A stretch of 64,000 bases of DNA from Marinilactibacillus sp042660675 (GTDB lineage Bacteria > Bacillota > Bacilli > Lactobacillales > Carnobacteriaceae_A). Location of the stretch: NCBI RefSeq assembly GCF_042660675.1, contig NZ_JBHSUL010000027.1, positions 186,001-250,000 of the forward strand, given 5' to 3'. Shown here piece by piece: positions 48,764-57,412 of this stretch. Position numbers and translations under genes: made by a program. The notes under the pieces are model-generated. The model was not told the DNA's origin, made no database searches, and saw only the letters and a program-made list of their open reading frames with translations. The first letter of the stretch is position 1, and each line of letters begins with the position of its first letter.

Positions 48764-48793
48764 ATTATATTATGTGTTCACTACAGAGGTCAA
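48764..48793 (-). promoter_or_regulatory. Internal promoter before tpiA
   Basis: TTGACC and TATAAT are separated by 18 bases on the minus strand, about 20 bases before the tpiA ATG. Internal promoters before tpi would uncouple lower glycolysis from CggR. Confidence 0.55.
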
Positions 48794-48861
48794 AGCAGCA
48801 CTTAAGTACCGCCTGACTACACTCTATAGTTTACAGGTTTTTAGAGTATTTTTAAATAGAT

Positions 48862-50049
48862 TTATTTATCTGAGATTGCAGCAATTCCCGGTAATTCTTT
48901 ACCTTCAAGGTATTCAAGACTTGCTCCACCACCAGTAGAGATGTGGCTGAAGTCATCTTCAAATCCAAGTTGTTGTGCAGCAGTCGCAGAGTCTCCACCA
49001 CCGATAATTGTTGTTGCATCTTCTAGTTTAGCTAACACTTCACAGATATCGCTTGTTCCTTTAGCGAAGTTAGACATTTCGAAAACGCCCATTGGTCCGT
49101 TCCATACAACTGTTTTAGCGCCTTCTAATTCTTTAGCGAATAATTCAACAGTCTTAGGTCCAACGTCTAGCCCCATTTTACCTTCAGGAACGTCTCCTTC
49201 AACAACTTCTGTAGGTACATCGTTAGAAAATTCAGAAGCAACTACTGAATCCACTGGAAGAACTAATTTGTCGCCAGCTTTTTCAATTAATTCTTTAGCA
49301 AGTGATACTTTGTCTGCTTCAAGAAGTGAACTTCCGATACCTTTTCCTAATGCTTCGTAGAAAGTATAAGTCATTCCGCCACCGATTAATACTTTATCTG
49401 CTTTAGATAGTAAGTTTTCGATTACACCAATTTTATCTGAAACTTTAGCTCCACCTAAAATCGCTACGAATGGACGTTTTGGTTCATCAACAGCTCCACC
49501 AATAAAGTTGATTTCTTTTTCTACTAAGAAACCAGCTGCTGATTCAACGTTAGAAGCAATTCCTACGTTAGATGCGTGTGCACGGTGAGCTGTACCGAAT
49601 GCATCATTTACGAATACGTCGCCAAGACTTGCCCAGTATTTACCTAGTTCAGGATCATTTTTACTTTCTTTTTTACCGTCAACGTCTTCAAAACGAGTGT
49701 TTTCAAACATTAAAACGTCGCCGTCAGATAAGTTGTTTACAGCTGTTTCTAGTTCTTCTCCACGAGTTTGAGCTACGAATGTTACATCTTTTTCCAACAA
49801 TTCGCCTAAACGCTCAGCAACAGGTGCTAAAGATAAACCAGCTTTGTCTTCATCCGTTTTAACACGTCCAAGGTGAGAAAATACAATCGCTTTTCCGCCT
49901 TGTTCAAGTACGTATTGAATAGTTGGAAGTGCTGCTTGGATACGGTTATCATTAGAAATTTTACCGTCTTTCATTGGTACGTTAAAGTCAGCACGAACCA
50001 ATACTTTTTTCCCTTTAAGATCTAGATCTTTTACAGTTTTCTTAGGCAT
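48862..50049 (-). CDS. pgk: Phosphoglycerate kinase
   Basis: It makes ATP and 3-phosphoglycerate from 1,3-bisphosphoglycerate. The 395-residue two-domain protein has VRADFNVPMKDGKI, SHLGRVK, FENTRFE, NDAFGTAHRAHAS in the N-domain. VAILGGAKVSDKI, LIGGGMTYTF, WNGPMGVFE and IIGGGDSATAA lie in the C-domain. It is separated from the upstream gap gene by a 300-base gap that holds a long structured terminator. Confidence 0.97.
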   Translation of the reverse strand: MPKKTVKDLDLKGKKVLVRADFNVPMKDGKISNDNRIQAALPTIQYVLEQGGKAIVFSHLGRVKTDEDKAGLSLAPVAERLGELLEKDVTFVAQTRGEELETAVNNLSDGDVLMFENTRFEDVDGKKESKNDPELGKYWASLGDVFVNDAFGTAHRAHASNVGIASNVESAAGFLVEKEINFIGGAVDEPKRPFVAILGGAKVSDKIGVIENLLSKADKVLIGGGMTYTFYEALGKGIGSSLLEADKVSLAKELIEKAGDKLVLPVDSVVASEFSNDVPTEVVEGDVPEGKMGLDVGPKTVELFAKELEGAKTVVWNGPMGVFEMSNFAKGTSDICEVLAKLEDATTIIGGGDSATAAQQLGFEDDFSHISTGGGASLEYLEGKELPGIAAISDK

Positions 50050-50164
50050 CGTTACTCAACCTTCCTTTGTATACGTGATTTTGTCTTTCATTAATATTTA
50101 AAATAAGCATTAACCGTTTCGTCATTACGTCAATAAAAGAACTATAAACCATTCTGTTTACAAA

Positions 50165-50290
50165 ATAAAAAACGGGGAAGCGCGATACTCTAGCTGATAG
50201 AGATCTGAAAAGAATCCGTGATGAAACGATTGTAATCGTTCACGCGTTTCTTACATAGTCTACCGCATAGAGTGAGAGCTCCCCCGCTTA
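50165..50290 (-). terminator. Long multibranched terminator or structured RNA between gap and pgk
   Basis: On the minus strand CGGGGGAGC plus CTCTCACTCTA pairs with TAGAGTATCGC plus GCTTCCCCG, enclosing the hairpins ACGATTACAATCGT and CATAGTCTACCGCATAG-type pairing, and T6 follows. The element spans about 120 bases inside the operon. It could partly terminate transcription, shield the gap message from decay, or be a processing site. Confidence 0.6.
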
Positions 50291-50347
50291 TTCATTCTTG
50301 TTCTGTTTGATTAAAAATCAATTGACTATTTGAACACTTACTTCTTT

Positions 50348-51349
50348 TTATAGAGAAGCGAAATATTCAAGAGTACGAACTAGTTGTGCAGTGTATGACA
50401 TTTCGTTATCATACCAAGCTACAGTTTTAACTAATTGTTTTCCACCTGCAGAGATGACTTTAGTTTGAGTTGCATCGAATAATGAACCATAAGTCATTCC
50501 TAAAATGTCAGAAGAAACGATTGGGTCTTCAGTGTAACCATAAGACTCGTTAGCAACTTCTTTCATTGCAGCATTAACTTCTTCAGCAGTTACTTCTTTA
50601 GAAAGAATAACTTGTAATTCAGTTAATGATCCAGCAGGAACTGGTACACGTTGAGCAGATCCATCTAATTTACCTTTAAGTTCAGGTAATACTTCACCGA
50701 TTGCTTTAGCAGCACCAGTAGAGTTTGGTACGATGTTAGCTGCAGCAGCACGAGCACGACGGAAGTCACCTTTAGGGTGTGGTCCATCAAGAGTCATTTG
50801 ATCTCCAGTGTATGCGTGGATAGTAGTCATTAAACCAGTTTCGATTCCGAATTTGTCGTTTAATGCTTTAGCCATTGGAGCTAAACAGTTAGTCGTACAT
50901 GAAGCACCAGAAATAACAGTTTCAGAACCATCTAAAACTTCGTGGTTAGTGTTGTAAACAACAGTTTTGATATCACCAGTTGCAGGTGCAGAAACAACAA
51001 CACGTTTCGCTCCAGCTTTAAGGTGTAATTCTGCTTTTTCTTGAGTAGTGAAGAATCCAGTACATTCAAGAACGATGTCTACGCCTAAGTCTCCCCATGG
51101 AAGATCTTCTGGGTTACGTTCGCTTAATACTTTAACGTCACGTCCATCAACAGTGAAGCTGTTGTCTCCAACAGTTACATCTCCGTTGAAACGACCTTGA
51201 GTTGTATCATATTTAAGCAAGTGAACCAACATGTTAGGATCTGTTAAGTCGTTTACTGCAACAACTTCCAAACCTTCTACTTCGTTAATACGACGGAATG
51301 CTAAACGTCCAATACGTCCAAATCCGTTAATAGCTACTTTTACTGACAT
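50348..51349 (-). CDS. gap: Glyceraldehyde-3-phosphate dehydrogenase, canonical paralog
   Basis: The 333-residue NAD-type enzyme oxidises glyceraldehyde-3-P. Seen are the Rossmann start VAINGFGRIGRLAFRR, VNDLTD (Asp favours NAD), the catalytic SGASCTTNCLAPM, the S-loop GPHPKGDFRRARAAAANIV and VAWYDNEMSYTAQLVR. ATG 51349 follows GGAGG. It is the second of two tandem gap genes. A promoter-like sequence, TTGATT-16-TAAAAT, sits in the 97-base gap before it. Confidence 0.96.
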   Translation of the reverse strand: MSVKVAINGFGRIGRLAFRRINEVEGLEVVAVNDLTDPNMLVHLLKYDTTQGRFNGDVTVGDNSFTVDGRDVKVLSERNPEDLPWGDLGVDIVLECTGFFTTQEKAELHLKAGAKRVVVSAPATGDIKTVVYNTNHEVLDGSETVISGASCTTNCLAPMAKALNDKFGIETGLMTTIHAYTGDQMTLDGPHPKGDFRRARAAAANIVPNSTGAAKAIGEVLPELKGKLDGSAQRVPVPAGSLTELQVILSKEVTAEEVNAAMKEVANESYGYTEDPIVSSDILGMTYGSLFDATQTKVISAGGKQLVKTVAWYDNEMSYTAQLVRTLEYFASL

Positions 51350-51384
51350 AATACGATTTCCTCCTGTGAAAATCAAAATTTTTT

Positions 51385-51412
51385 ATTTTAAATCTTAATC
51401 GAAACGAATCAA
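51385..51412 (-). promoter_or_regulatory. Internal promoter before the canonical gap gene
   Basis: TTGATT (51412-51407) and TAAAAT (51390-51385) have a 16-base spacer on the minus strand. It could supply gap and pgk independently of CggR. Confidence 0.5.
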
Positions 51413-51446
51413 TTAAGTCTTAAACACGTTATGATAGACCGACTTA

Positions 51447-52439
51447 TTATAAGTTAGCCATATAATCTAATGTTCTCACCATGTTGCCAGTGAAACCATA
51501 CTCATTGTCGTACCAAGCGACAGTTTTAACCAGTTGTCCTGAGTCACCTTCGATGATTTTAGTCTGAGTAGCATCGAATACAGAACCAGCAGGGACACCA
51601 ATAATGTCAGAGGAAACAATCTCGTCTTCATTATATAGATAGGCATCAGAAGCATAATCTTTCATTGCTGCATTAACCTGTTCAACTGATACTTCTTTAT
51701 TCAAGACAGAGTATAACTCAACCATAGATCCTGTTACAACCGGAATTCTTACAGCTGTTCCGTCTACTTTTCCATCAACTTCAGGTATAACTTTACCTAC
51801 TGCTTTAGCAGCACCTGTTGAAGCAGGAATGGCATTTTGAGCTCCAGCACGACTTTTACGTCCGCCTGGTGAATCTTGTAGTGTTTGCGTTGAAGTATAT
51901 GCATGCACTGTACTCATTAATCCGTGGTCAAGTCCAAATTCTTTATTCAATACATTAACCATCGGTGCCAAGCAGTTAGTCGTACATGAAGCTGCTGAAA
52001 CGATTTTATCGTCTGATTCTATTGATTCGTGATTCACACCGAATACAATTGTCTTAAGATCACCTTTAGCTGGTGCTGAAATCAATACGCGCTTCGCTCC
52101 AGCATCAATATGTGCTTGAGATTTCTCTGGTGAAGTGTAAAATCCTGTACATTCCAAGACGATATCAATACCTAGGTCACCCCATGGCAATTGGCTAGCA
52201 TCTTTTTCAGCGTAAGCTTTAATCTCTTTTCTTGCAACAGTTATGGAATCTTCCTTCGCTTCTACTTCATGAGGGAACCTTCCTTGTGCAGTGTCATACT
52301 TCAATAAATAAGCTAGATCGTTATTATCTGTTAAGTCGTTAATTGCCACAACTTCTAATCCTGTATCTGCCTCTAAAATACGACGAAGTGCTAAGCGTCC
52401 AATACGTCCGAATCCGTTAATTGCTACTTTCTTTGCCAT
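51447..52439 (-). CDS. Glyceraldehyde-3-phosphate dehydrogenase, divergent paralog
   Basis: The 330-residue paralog directly follows cggR. It retains INGFGRIGRLALRR, INDLTD, the catalytic VSAASCTTNCLAPM, HAYTSTQ and VAWYDNEYGF, so it should be active with NAD. The S-loop is unusual: SPGGRKSRAGAQNAIPAST replaces the common RRARAAA pattern. It is likely the result of an old duplication with altered tetramer interface or cofactor/substrate preference; functional difference is inferred. Confidence 0.93.
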   Translation of the reverse strand: MAKKVAINGFGRIGRLALRRILEADTGLEVVAINDLTDNNDLAYLLKYDTAQGRFPHEVEAKEDSITVARKEIKAYAEKDASQLPWGDLGIDIVLECTGFYTSPEKSQAHIDAGAKRVLISAPAKGDLKTIVFGVNHESIESDDKIVSAASCTTNCLAPMVNVLNKEFGLDHGLMSTVHAYTSTQTLQDSPGGRKSRAGAQNAIPASTGAAKAVGKVIPEVDGKVDGTAVRIPVVTGSMVELYSVLNKEVSVEQVNAAMKDYASDAYLYNEDEIVSSDIIGVPAGSVFDATQTKIIEGDSGQLVKTVAWYDNEYGFTGNMVRTLDYMANL

Positions 52440-52468
52440 TAATGATTTCCTCCTTGGAATTTTTATTA

Positions 52469-53506
52469 CTAATTTTTTAAAGGGTTGCCCCCATTTAAAA
52501 TCTCGTTTGCGGCTGCCTCATCCGTCACTAACCACGTGTGAGGAGGGACAGTTTTCACGTAAGCTTCAATTGCCTTGGCTTTATTTTTACCACCGGCTAC
52601 TGCGACCACATGTGGAATACGTCCCATTTGACTTGATTGCAAGCCAATACGAGAGAGTTTGTAAACAATCTCTCCTTCGGGGTTAACGAATTCTCCAAAT
52701 GCTTCTGCTACAGCATTCTGATTTTTCAGTAATTGAAGTGTCTCTCTATTCATGCCTCGTCTTTCTGCCATTTCGAAAGCACTACCTATACTGTACAAGA
52801 CTAAGGAAGCATTTTCAACTAATTGAAGTGTTTCTTTAATTTCAGGCTCCTCTGATAGTAAAGAGTACGTATCAGAACGGACATGTTCAGGAGCATATAG
52901 CGCCCTGCTTTTTCCACCGGATTTCCGGGCCATTGTTTCTGCGATCACATTAGCTTGGATATCAACTGATTCTCCGAGCCCTCCGCGTGCAGGTACAAAC
53001 AATAACTGTCTTTTCTCACCGAACTTTTCGTCCATTGCGTGGGCAACTTCGACCATTGTCGTTCCACCCATCACTGCAATAACGTTTTTACCTTCAGGAA
53101 GAAGGAAGTCAAGTGCTTTGACTGCTGCTAAACCTATATCTTCTAATATTGCGGGGTCTTCGTCCGAGTTTCCAGGTACAATGACACAATGGCTAATGCT
53201 TAACCTGTTCGCCAATATAGTCTCCTGGTCTTTTGATCTGACATGATGCCCCATCATACGTTCAAGCTGACGAAAAACTTCTAATCCTGTAGACGTACAT
53301 TCCATTCCCGCAGAGGATATATCTATCAATCCTTGGTTACGTAATATATCGACTTCGCTTCTCAAAACACGTTCAGTAAATCCTAGTCTTCCTGCAAGAG
53401 ATCTTCTTCCGATTGGACTGGATTTTTGAATCTGCTTCAAGATATGATATCTTCTTTTCAGCGTTTGAAACATATCGGGTGCAACTTTTTCGATAACTGA
53501 CAGCAT
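52469..53506 (-). CDS. cggR: Central glycolytic genes regulator CggR (SorC family)
   Basis: CggR represses the operon until fructose-1,6-bisphosphate binds it. The 345-residue protein (ATG 53506; AGAGGG upstream) has an N-terminal winged helix (IGRRSLAGRLGFTERVLRSEVDIL, residues about 33-56) and the SorC sugar-phosphate domain with VMGGTTMVEVA, FVPARGGLGE, YSIGSAF and GIPHVVAVAGG-like RIPHVVAVAGG. It is the first gene of the operon, 185 bases after the predicted transcription start. Confidence 0.95.
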   Translation of the reverse strand: MLSVIEKVAPDMFQTLKRRYHILKQIQKSSPIGRRSLAGRLGFTERVLRSEVDILRNQGLIDISSAGMECTSTGLEVFRQLERMMGHHVRSKDQETILANRLSISHCVIVPGNSDEDPAILEDIGLAAVKALDFLLPEGKNVIAVMGGTTMVEVAHAMDEKFGEKRQLLFVPARGGLGESVDIQANVIAETMARKSGGKSRALYAPEHVRSDTYSLLSEEPEIKETLQLVENASLVLYSIGSAFEMAERRGMNRETLQLLKNQNAVAEAFGEFVNPEGEIVYKLSRIGLQSSQMGRIPHVVAVAGGKNKAKAIEAYVKTVPPHTWLVTDEAAANEILNGGNPLKN

Positions 53507-53697
53507 CCTAGGCCCTCTCTCTCGACTACTTTTGCGCGTATTCAACTGAGATTATCATCTCGACCGAAAGCGCAAAGGTTCGCAGCGAAAAAGTGCCAGC
53601 GTTTAAACTGCATAATGTCGAAATCCATTTTACATAGTTGATTAAAGATTTCAACTGCTCGCGATCTAGTGAACACTTCTTTTCTGATTACATGTTT

Positions 53698-53761
53698 AGT
53701 GTAACAAGATGTGGGGCATTTTTCAACCCATAATACCAAATTCTAGGGACGTTTTTCGTCC
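53698..53761 (-). promoter_or_regulatory. Glycolytic operon promoter and candidate CggR operator
   Basis: TTGAAA (53726-53721) and TACACT (53703-53698) are 17 bases apart on the minus strand. Upstream of the -35, GGACGAAAAACGTCCC (53761-53746) is a dyad that fits GGAC-N6-GTCC-type half-sites like those of CggR operators. In Bacillus the operator is downstream of the promoter, so this upstream location is atypical. Confidence 0.6.
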
Positions 53762-53776
53762 ATGATTTACGAAAAC

Positions 53777-54328
53777 TTACTGGTCAATGTTTCCGCGATT
53801 TAATTTTATTTCAATGATTTCTTTTAGTTCTTCATTTGTGATATGTTCATCAAAAATATAGTCTTCTATAAAGACAGAAGGAACAAGTGTTACATTAGCT
53901 CTTTCAGCCTCATCAATTACATGCTGAGCTTCTTTTTCACTTCTCTGCTTGCTTAATCCTCTTCTAATATTGGCATAGTCCACGATATCGTTTTCCTCAA
54001 GGTTGCCCCACTCTTCTTGACGTGCTAAGAAGTAGGATATGTCTTCTTTTACTTTATTACCAGCTGTATAATCTAAGTGATGATGAATAACGTTTCCTCT
54101 TTTCAAGCTTGGTTTTTCCTTGTCAAAGAGTTTAACGATTCGTTCTACTTTTCCTTCTGATACATATTTATCTAGCACAGGAGCAGATTCTTCCCACCAT
54201 TGCTTACAAAACGGACATCTCAAATTCATAAATTCCACGATTTTAATTGGAGCGTTCTTGTCCCCAATGTGTATACCGCCTTCAGTCGTCACTTCTGATG
54301 CTCTGATCATTGAAGTATCCAATAACAT
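53777..54328 (-). CDS. DsbA-family thioredoxin-fold protein
   Basis: The 183-residue protein has the redox motif RCPFCKQWW (Cys near residues 39 and 42) and the cis-proline loop TLVPSVFI near residue 155, with a helical insert between. There is no signal peptide or membrane anchor, so it is cytoplasmic, similar to thioredoxin-like proteins found in Lactobacillales and Bacillus. It probably acts in thiol-disulfide exchange during oxidative stress. It lies upstream of cggR on the same strand and has its own leader. Confidence 0.85.
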   Translation of the reverse strand: MLLDTSMIRASEVTTEGGIHIGDKNAPIKIVEFMNLRCPFCKQWWEESAPVLDKYVSEGKVERIVKLFDKEKPSLKRGNVIHHHLDYTAGNKVKEDISYFLARQEEWGNLEENDIVDYANIRRGLSKQRSEKEAQHVIDEAERANVTLVPSVFIEDYIFDEHITNEELKEIIEIKLNRGNIDQ

Positions 54329-54484
54329 CTCTCCTTTTCTTCATTCTTACCCGTACAGTATAACGCTAGAAGCCTTAGATAACCAGTCAGACGGTTGTAT
54401 TTTACCGGTTTGTTGAGTCTTACTTTGTATAGTAGAAATAAGACCAGAATAACTAGATTTTCTTTTTCTAGTTTTTTATGTATA

Positions 54485-54520
54485 AAAAGAGGACACCCTG
54501 TTTAGGATGTCCTCGCTTTC
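54485..54520 (-). terminator. Terminator of clpP
   Basis: GAGGACATCCT-AAACA-GGGTGTCCTC on the minus strand forms a 10-bp stem followed by T5. Confidence 0.85.
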
Positions 54521-54536
54521 TATTAAAATTGAAGAA

Positions 54537-55133
54537 TTATTTGTTTAAATCAGCAGCGCTATCCATGATTTGGTCGACTAAGCCATAATTTTTAGCATCT
54601 TCAGCCATCATGAAGTTATCACGATCTGTATCTCGTTCGATGACTTCTAAAGGTTGTCCAGTACGTTCAACCAAAATATCATTTAATCTTGAACGTGTTC
54701 TCAAGATATGTTTAGCAGCAATCTCAATTTCAGTTGCTTGTCCTTGAGCGCCACCTAATGGTTGGTGAATCATGATTTCTGCATTTGGAAGTGCAAAACG
54801 TTTCCCTTTTTCACCTGCTGCAAGTAAGAAACTTCCCATTGAAGCTGCTAGTCCGATTGCGATAGTTTGAACATCAGATTTGATGAAGTTCATTGTATCG
54901 TAAATGGCTAGTCCTGCTGTAACACTACCACCTGGAGAGTTGATATAAAGATAGATATCTTTCTCAGGGTCTTGTGCATCCAAGAATAATAATTGGGCAA
55001 TAACAGAATTGGCAACTTGATCATCAATTGGTCCACCAAGCATAATAATACGGTCTTTCAATAAACGAGAGTAAATATCATAAGCACGTTCACCACGGGG
55101 TGATTGTTCAATAACTGTTGGTACTAAATTCAT
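54537..55133 (-). CDS. clpP: ATP-dependent Clp protease proteolytic subunit
   Basis: ClpP forms the double heptamer chamber served by ClpC, ClpE and ClpX. The 198-residue serine protease has YINSPGGSVTAGLAIYDTM, the nucleophile in GLAASMGSFLLAAG (Ser near 98), the histidine in IMIHQPLGG (near 123) and the aspartate in RDTDRDNFM (near 172). Its promoter carries a perfect CtsR box, so heat and protein stress induce it. Confidence 0.97.
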   Translation of the reverse strand: MNLVPTVIEQSPRGERAYDIYSRLLKDRIIMLGGPIDDQVANSVIAQLLFLDAQDPEKDIYLYINSPGGSVTAGLAIYDTMNFIKSDVQTIAIGLAASMGSFLLAAGEKGKRFALPNAEIMIHQPLGGAQGQATEIEIAAKHILRTRSRLNDILVERTGQPLEVIERDTDRDNFMMAEDAKNYGLVDQIMDSAADLNK

Positions 55134-55203
55134 TTTTATTGTCCTCCTCTAATTCAGTCAAACTTATTCTATCATGTTTACTTAAATTCATGAAACTAAA
55201 GAT

Positions 55204-55233
55204 ATTGTACTCCAAAGGTCAAAAAAGGTCAAA
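55204..55233 (-). promoter_or_regulatory. clpP promoter with perfect CtsR box
   Basis: TTGACC (55232-55227) and TACAAT (55209-55204) have a 17-base spacer. On the plus strand GGTCAAA-AAA-GGTCAAA (55217-55233) is the exact CtsR heptad repeat and overlaps the -35 and spacer, so CtsR binding would block RNA polymerase. Confidence 0.93.
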
Positions 55234-55259
55234 TAATAAATTTGATCTTTTATCTGATT

Positions 55260-55598
55260 TTAAGAAGTTACTATTTCCCAAAAGCCTTTGAGTAAAATAA
55301 TGGCCATTATGAACGCAATCATTCCTTGAAAAACAATCGATATAGCGTAAATAGCAATCTGAAACACTACTACAAAAACCAAAGTGTAGGAAATCAGCTT
55401 CATAAATAACTGACGATCAATCATCTTTTTAATATTAATCAGCGCAAAAATAAATAAGCCGATTACGATTATACCTAAAATAAGATCCAATACCGTATCA
55501 TTCAATCCCCATACGTATTTCCAAATCGAACCCATTAGTGCACCAAATAATGGAAATAAGCACTTTTTGTATATTGTATCGTTCGCTTGATTTAGCAT
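55260..55598 (-). CDS. Small multi-pass membrane protein, function unknown
   Basis: The 112-residue product has three or four hydrophobic helices (LFPLFGALMGSIWKYVW; LDLILGIIVIGLFIFALI; LISYTLVFVVVFQIAIYAI; GMIAFIMAIILLKGF) with short loops. The start is ATG 55598 close behind the deoxyribosyltransferase gene on the same strand. No family motif is visible. Confidence 0.7.
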   Translation of the reverse strand: MLNQANDTIYKKCLFPLFGALMGSIWKYVWGLNDTVLDLILGIIVIGLFIFALINIKKMIDRQLFMKLISYTLVFVVVFQIAIYAISIVFQGMIAFIMAIILLKGFWEIVTS

Positions 55599-55620
55599 AT
55601 ATCCCTTTCTCAGCCCCCAA

Positions 55621-56097
55621 TTAGTTTAATTCGTTTTTCAGAATTTCCAACAGACCCTTTTTCGACTGTACGATTTTACCACGTTTCTTGATGAGTCCAA
55701 CAATATAGAGATTTACATAAGAAAATTGAGATTCTGCAACTTCGTCTATTGCTTCTAGTTTCTGCTGATTACCGAAGCTTCCTTGTCTAGAATCCGTGTA
55801 CAATCCAATGATCGGTTTATTCATTGAGTAAAAGTAGCCAATTTCTGCTGCTAGTCCTGGATCAATGACTGGGCCATCTAGTAAAGCTACTAAGATGTCT
55901 GAAGCTTCAATATGTGCATTATCGCCTTCTGCAATCATGATGCTATCTGCATAACCTGACTTATCATTAATGGCTTCATTTTCAACAGGGTTATAAACTT
56001 CAACGTCAAACGCTACTCTTATTTCAGTTGCAAGACTTTTGTTGTATTCAGCCTCCATTTCACTGAAAAGCGGGCCACCTAAGTATATTTTTTTCAT
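55621..56097 (-). CDS. Nucleoside 2-deoxyribosyltransferase
   Basis: The 158-residue enzyme exchanges bases on 2'-deoxynucleosides for purine/pyrimidine salvage. Family features are IYLGGPLFSEMEAEYN at the N-terminus and a nucleoside pocket DILVALLDGPVIDPGLAAEIGYFYSMNKPIIGLYTD (residues about 67-102), where the Glu after DPG-L-A-A is the catalytic nucleophile. Lactobacillales commonly rely on this enzyme. GGAGA precedes ATG 56097. Confidence 0.92.
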   Translation of the reverse strand: MKKIYLGGPLFSEMEAEYNKSLATEIRVAFDVEVYNPVENEAINDKSGYADSIMIAEGDNAHIEASDILVALLDGPVIDPGLAAEIGYFYSMNKPIIGLYTDSRQGSFGNQQKLEAIDEVAESQFSYVNLYIVGLIKKRGKIVQSKKGLLEILKNELN

Positions 56098-56186
56098 CTG
56101 TACTCTCCTTTTTATTTAAACGTTACTATCATTCATCTTATCATGCACACTTATATTTCAATAGATACAATCATTATATTTTATAC

Positions 56187-56230
56187 AAAAGAGTCTAACT
56201 ATCTTTAAGTTTGATAGTTAGACTCTTTTG
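56187..56230. terminator. Bidirectional terminator after the malY-like gene
   Basis: AAAAGAGTCTAACTATC and GATAGTTAGACTCTTTT form a perfect 17-bp stem. Confidence 0.95.
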
Positions 56231-56238
56231 AACATTAT

Positions 56239-57399
56239 TTAAATTAAACTACTGACCAATCGTTCTATACCTTGTTTCAACTTAGATCTCGGGCAACCTA
56301 TATTCAATCTTAAAAAATGTTTCCCATTTCCTCCATATACCCCACCATCCATAATCGCTACTTTACCGATACTTCTTAATCTGTTTTGAATCTCAGTCAT
56401 CTTTTCAGGATAAGCTGTCATATCTAGCCACATCAAATAAGTAGATTCTGATTCAAATATGTCAAGTTCAGGAAAATTTAACTTTAAAGTTTTTTTAACG
56501 TAGTCACTATTCTGATCAATATAGCTATTCAATTCTTCTACCCAATTTTCACACTCACTGTAAGCTGTTATCGTAGCTTCCAATCCTAATATACTTGCCG
56601 AAGATAGACCATCTTGATTTTTTAGTTGTTCTAAAAACATTTCGCGATCATACTTGTTTGGAATGAGTGTATAAGAAAAAATGAGCCCCGGAAAATTAAA
56701 GGTTTTAGAACCTGATGTAACTATAGCCACTTGATCTTCACCAAATTTTAAAAGCGGACTATGTTTTAATCCTTTCCTAATAACATCCATGTGAATCTCA
56801 TCAGATATAATAAAAACATTATGCTTTCTACAGAGATGAATCAAGGTTGTTAGCTCTTTTTCATTCCAGACACGTCCTGTAGGATTATGTGGTGAACAAA
56901 AAAGCAGAATCTTATTGCTTTTATTCGATAATTTTTTCTCGAGATCATCAAAATCAATCTGGTATTTACCTTCTTTATATAGTAACGGATTTTGAACAAG
57001 CTTTCTCTTATTTGCTTTGATTGTTTTAAAAAATGCATCATATGCGGGGGTTTGAATAATTACCCCTTCTCCTTTTTTTGAGTGCATTTTGATTAAAGCT
57101 GAAACACTATATATGACAGACGGACTATATTGTATCCATTCTTTATTTACCTTGAATCCAAATCGATTTACATACCATTTTACTACAGCTTCCTTGAAGT
57201 CATCATGATTCCAACGTGTGTAACCAAAAACACCATGATTCAACCTCTCAGAAAGTGAATGAATGACTGGTTGAGGCAAAGCAAAATCTGTATCAGAAAT
57301 TGTAAACGGTAATAAATCTTTCTCTCCGAATCGATCTTCGACATAGTCCCATTGAGTACAATGTGTTCCTCTACGATCAATAACTTGATTGAAATTCAT
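56239..57399 (-). CDS. MalY/PatB-type PLP-dependent cystathionine beta-lyase
   Basis: The 386-residue fold-type I aminotransferase-like enzyme (ATG 57399) has SDTDFALPQPV, GVFGYTRW, the PLP-binding SPHNPTGRVW and SDEIHMDV, and the lysine in TSGSKTFNFPGL (near residue 233). MalY/PatB enzymes cleave cystathionine or cysteine conjugates, and E. coli MalY also restrains MalT. The gene follows a MalX-like PTS gene, with which an upstream alternative start would overlap, as in malXY operons. The role in sugar control is inferred. Confidence 0.88.
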   Translation of the reverse strand: MNFNQVIDRRGTHCTQWDYVEDRFGEKDLLPFTISDTDFALPQPVIHSLSERLNHGVFGYTRWNHDDFKEAVVKWYVNRFGFKVNKEWIQYSPSVIYSVSALIKMHSKKGEGVIIQTPAYDAFFKTIKANKRKLVQNPLLYKEGKYQIDFDDLEKKLSNKSNKILLFCSPHNPTGRVWNEKELTTLIHLCRKHNVFIISDEIHMDVIRKGLKHSPLLKFGEDQVAIVTSGSKTFNFPGLIFSYTLIPNKYDREMFLEQLKNQDGLSSASILGLEATITAYSECENWVEELNSYIDQNSDYVKKTLKLNFPELDIFESESTYLMWLDMTAYPEKMTEIQNRLRSIGKVAIMDGGVYGGNGKHFLRLNIGCPRSKLKQGIERLVSSLI

Positions 57400-57412
57400 T
57401 TCTTCCCACAAC

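Noticed and set aside
53507..53690. Riboswitch in the 185-base cggR leader
   Set aside because: Only small local hairpins (for example GAGATGATAATCTC) are seen, with no recognisable riboswitch core and no terminator.
53542..53739. 65-codon frame in the cggR leader
   Set aside because: It begins upstream of the predicted transcription start, has no ribosome binding site and overlaps the promoter; it is not credible as a leader peptide.
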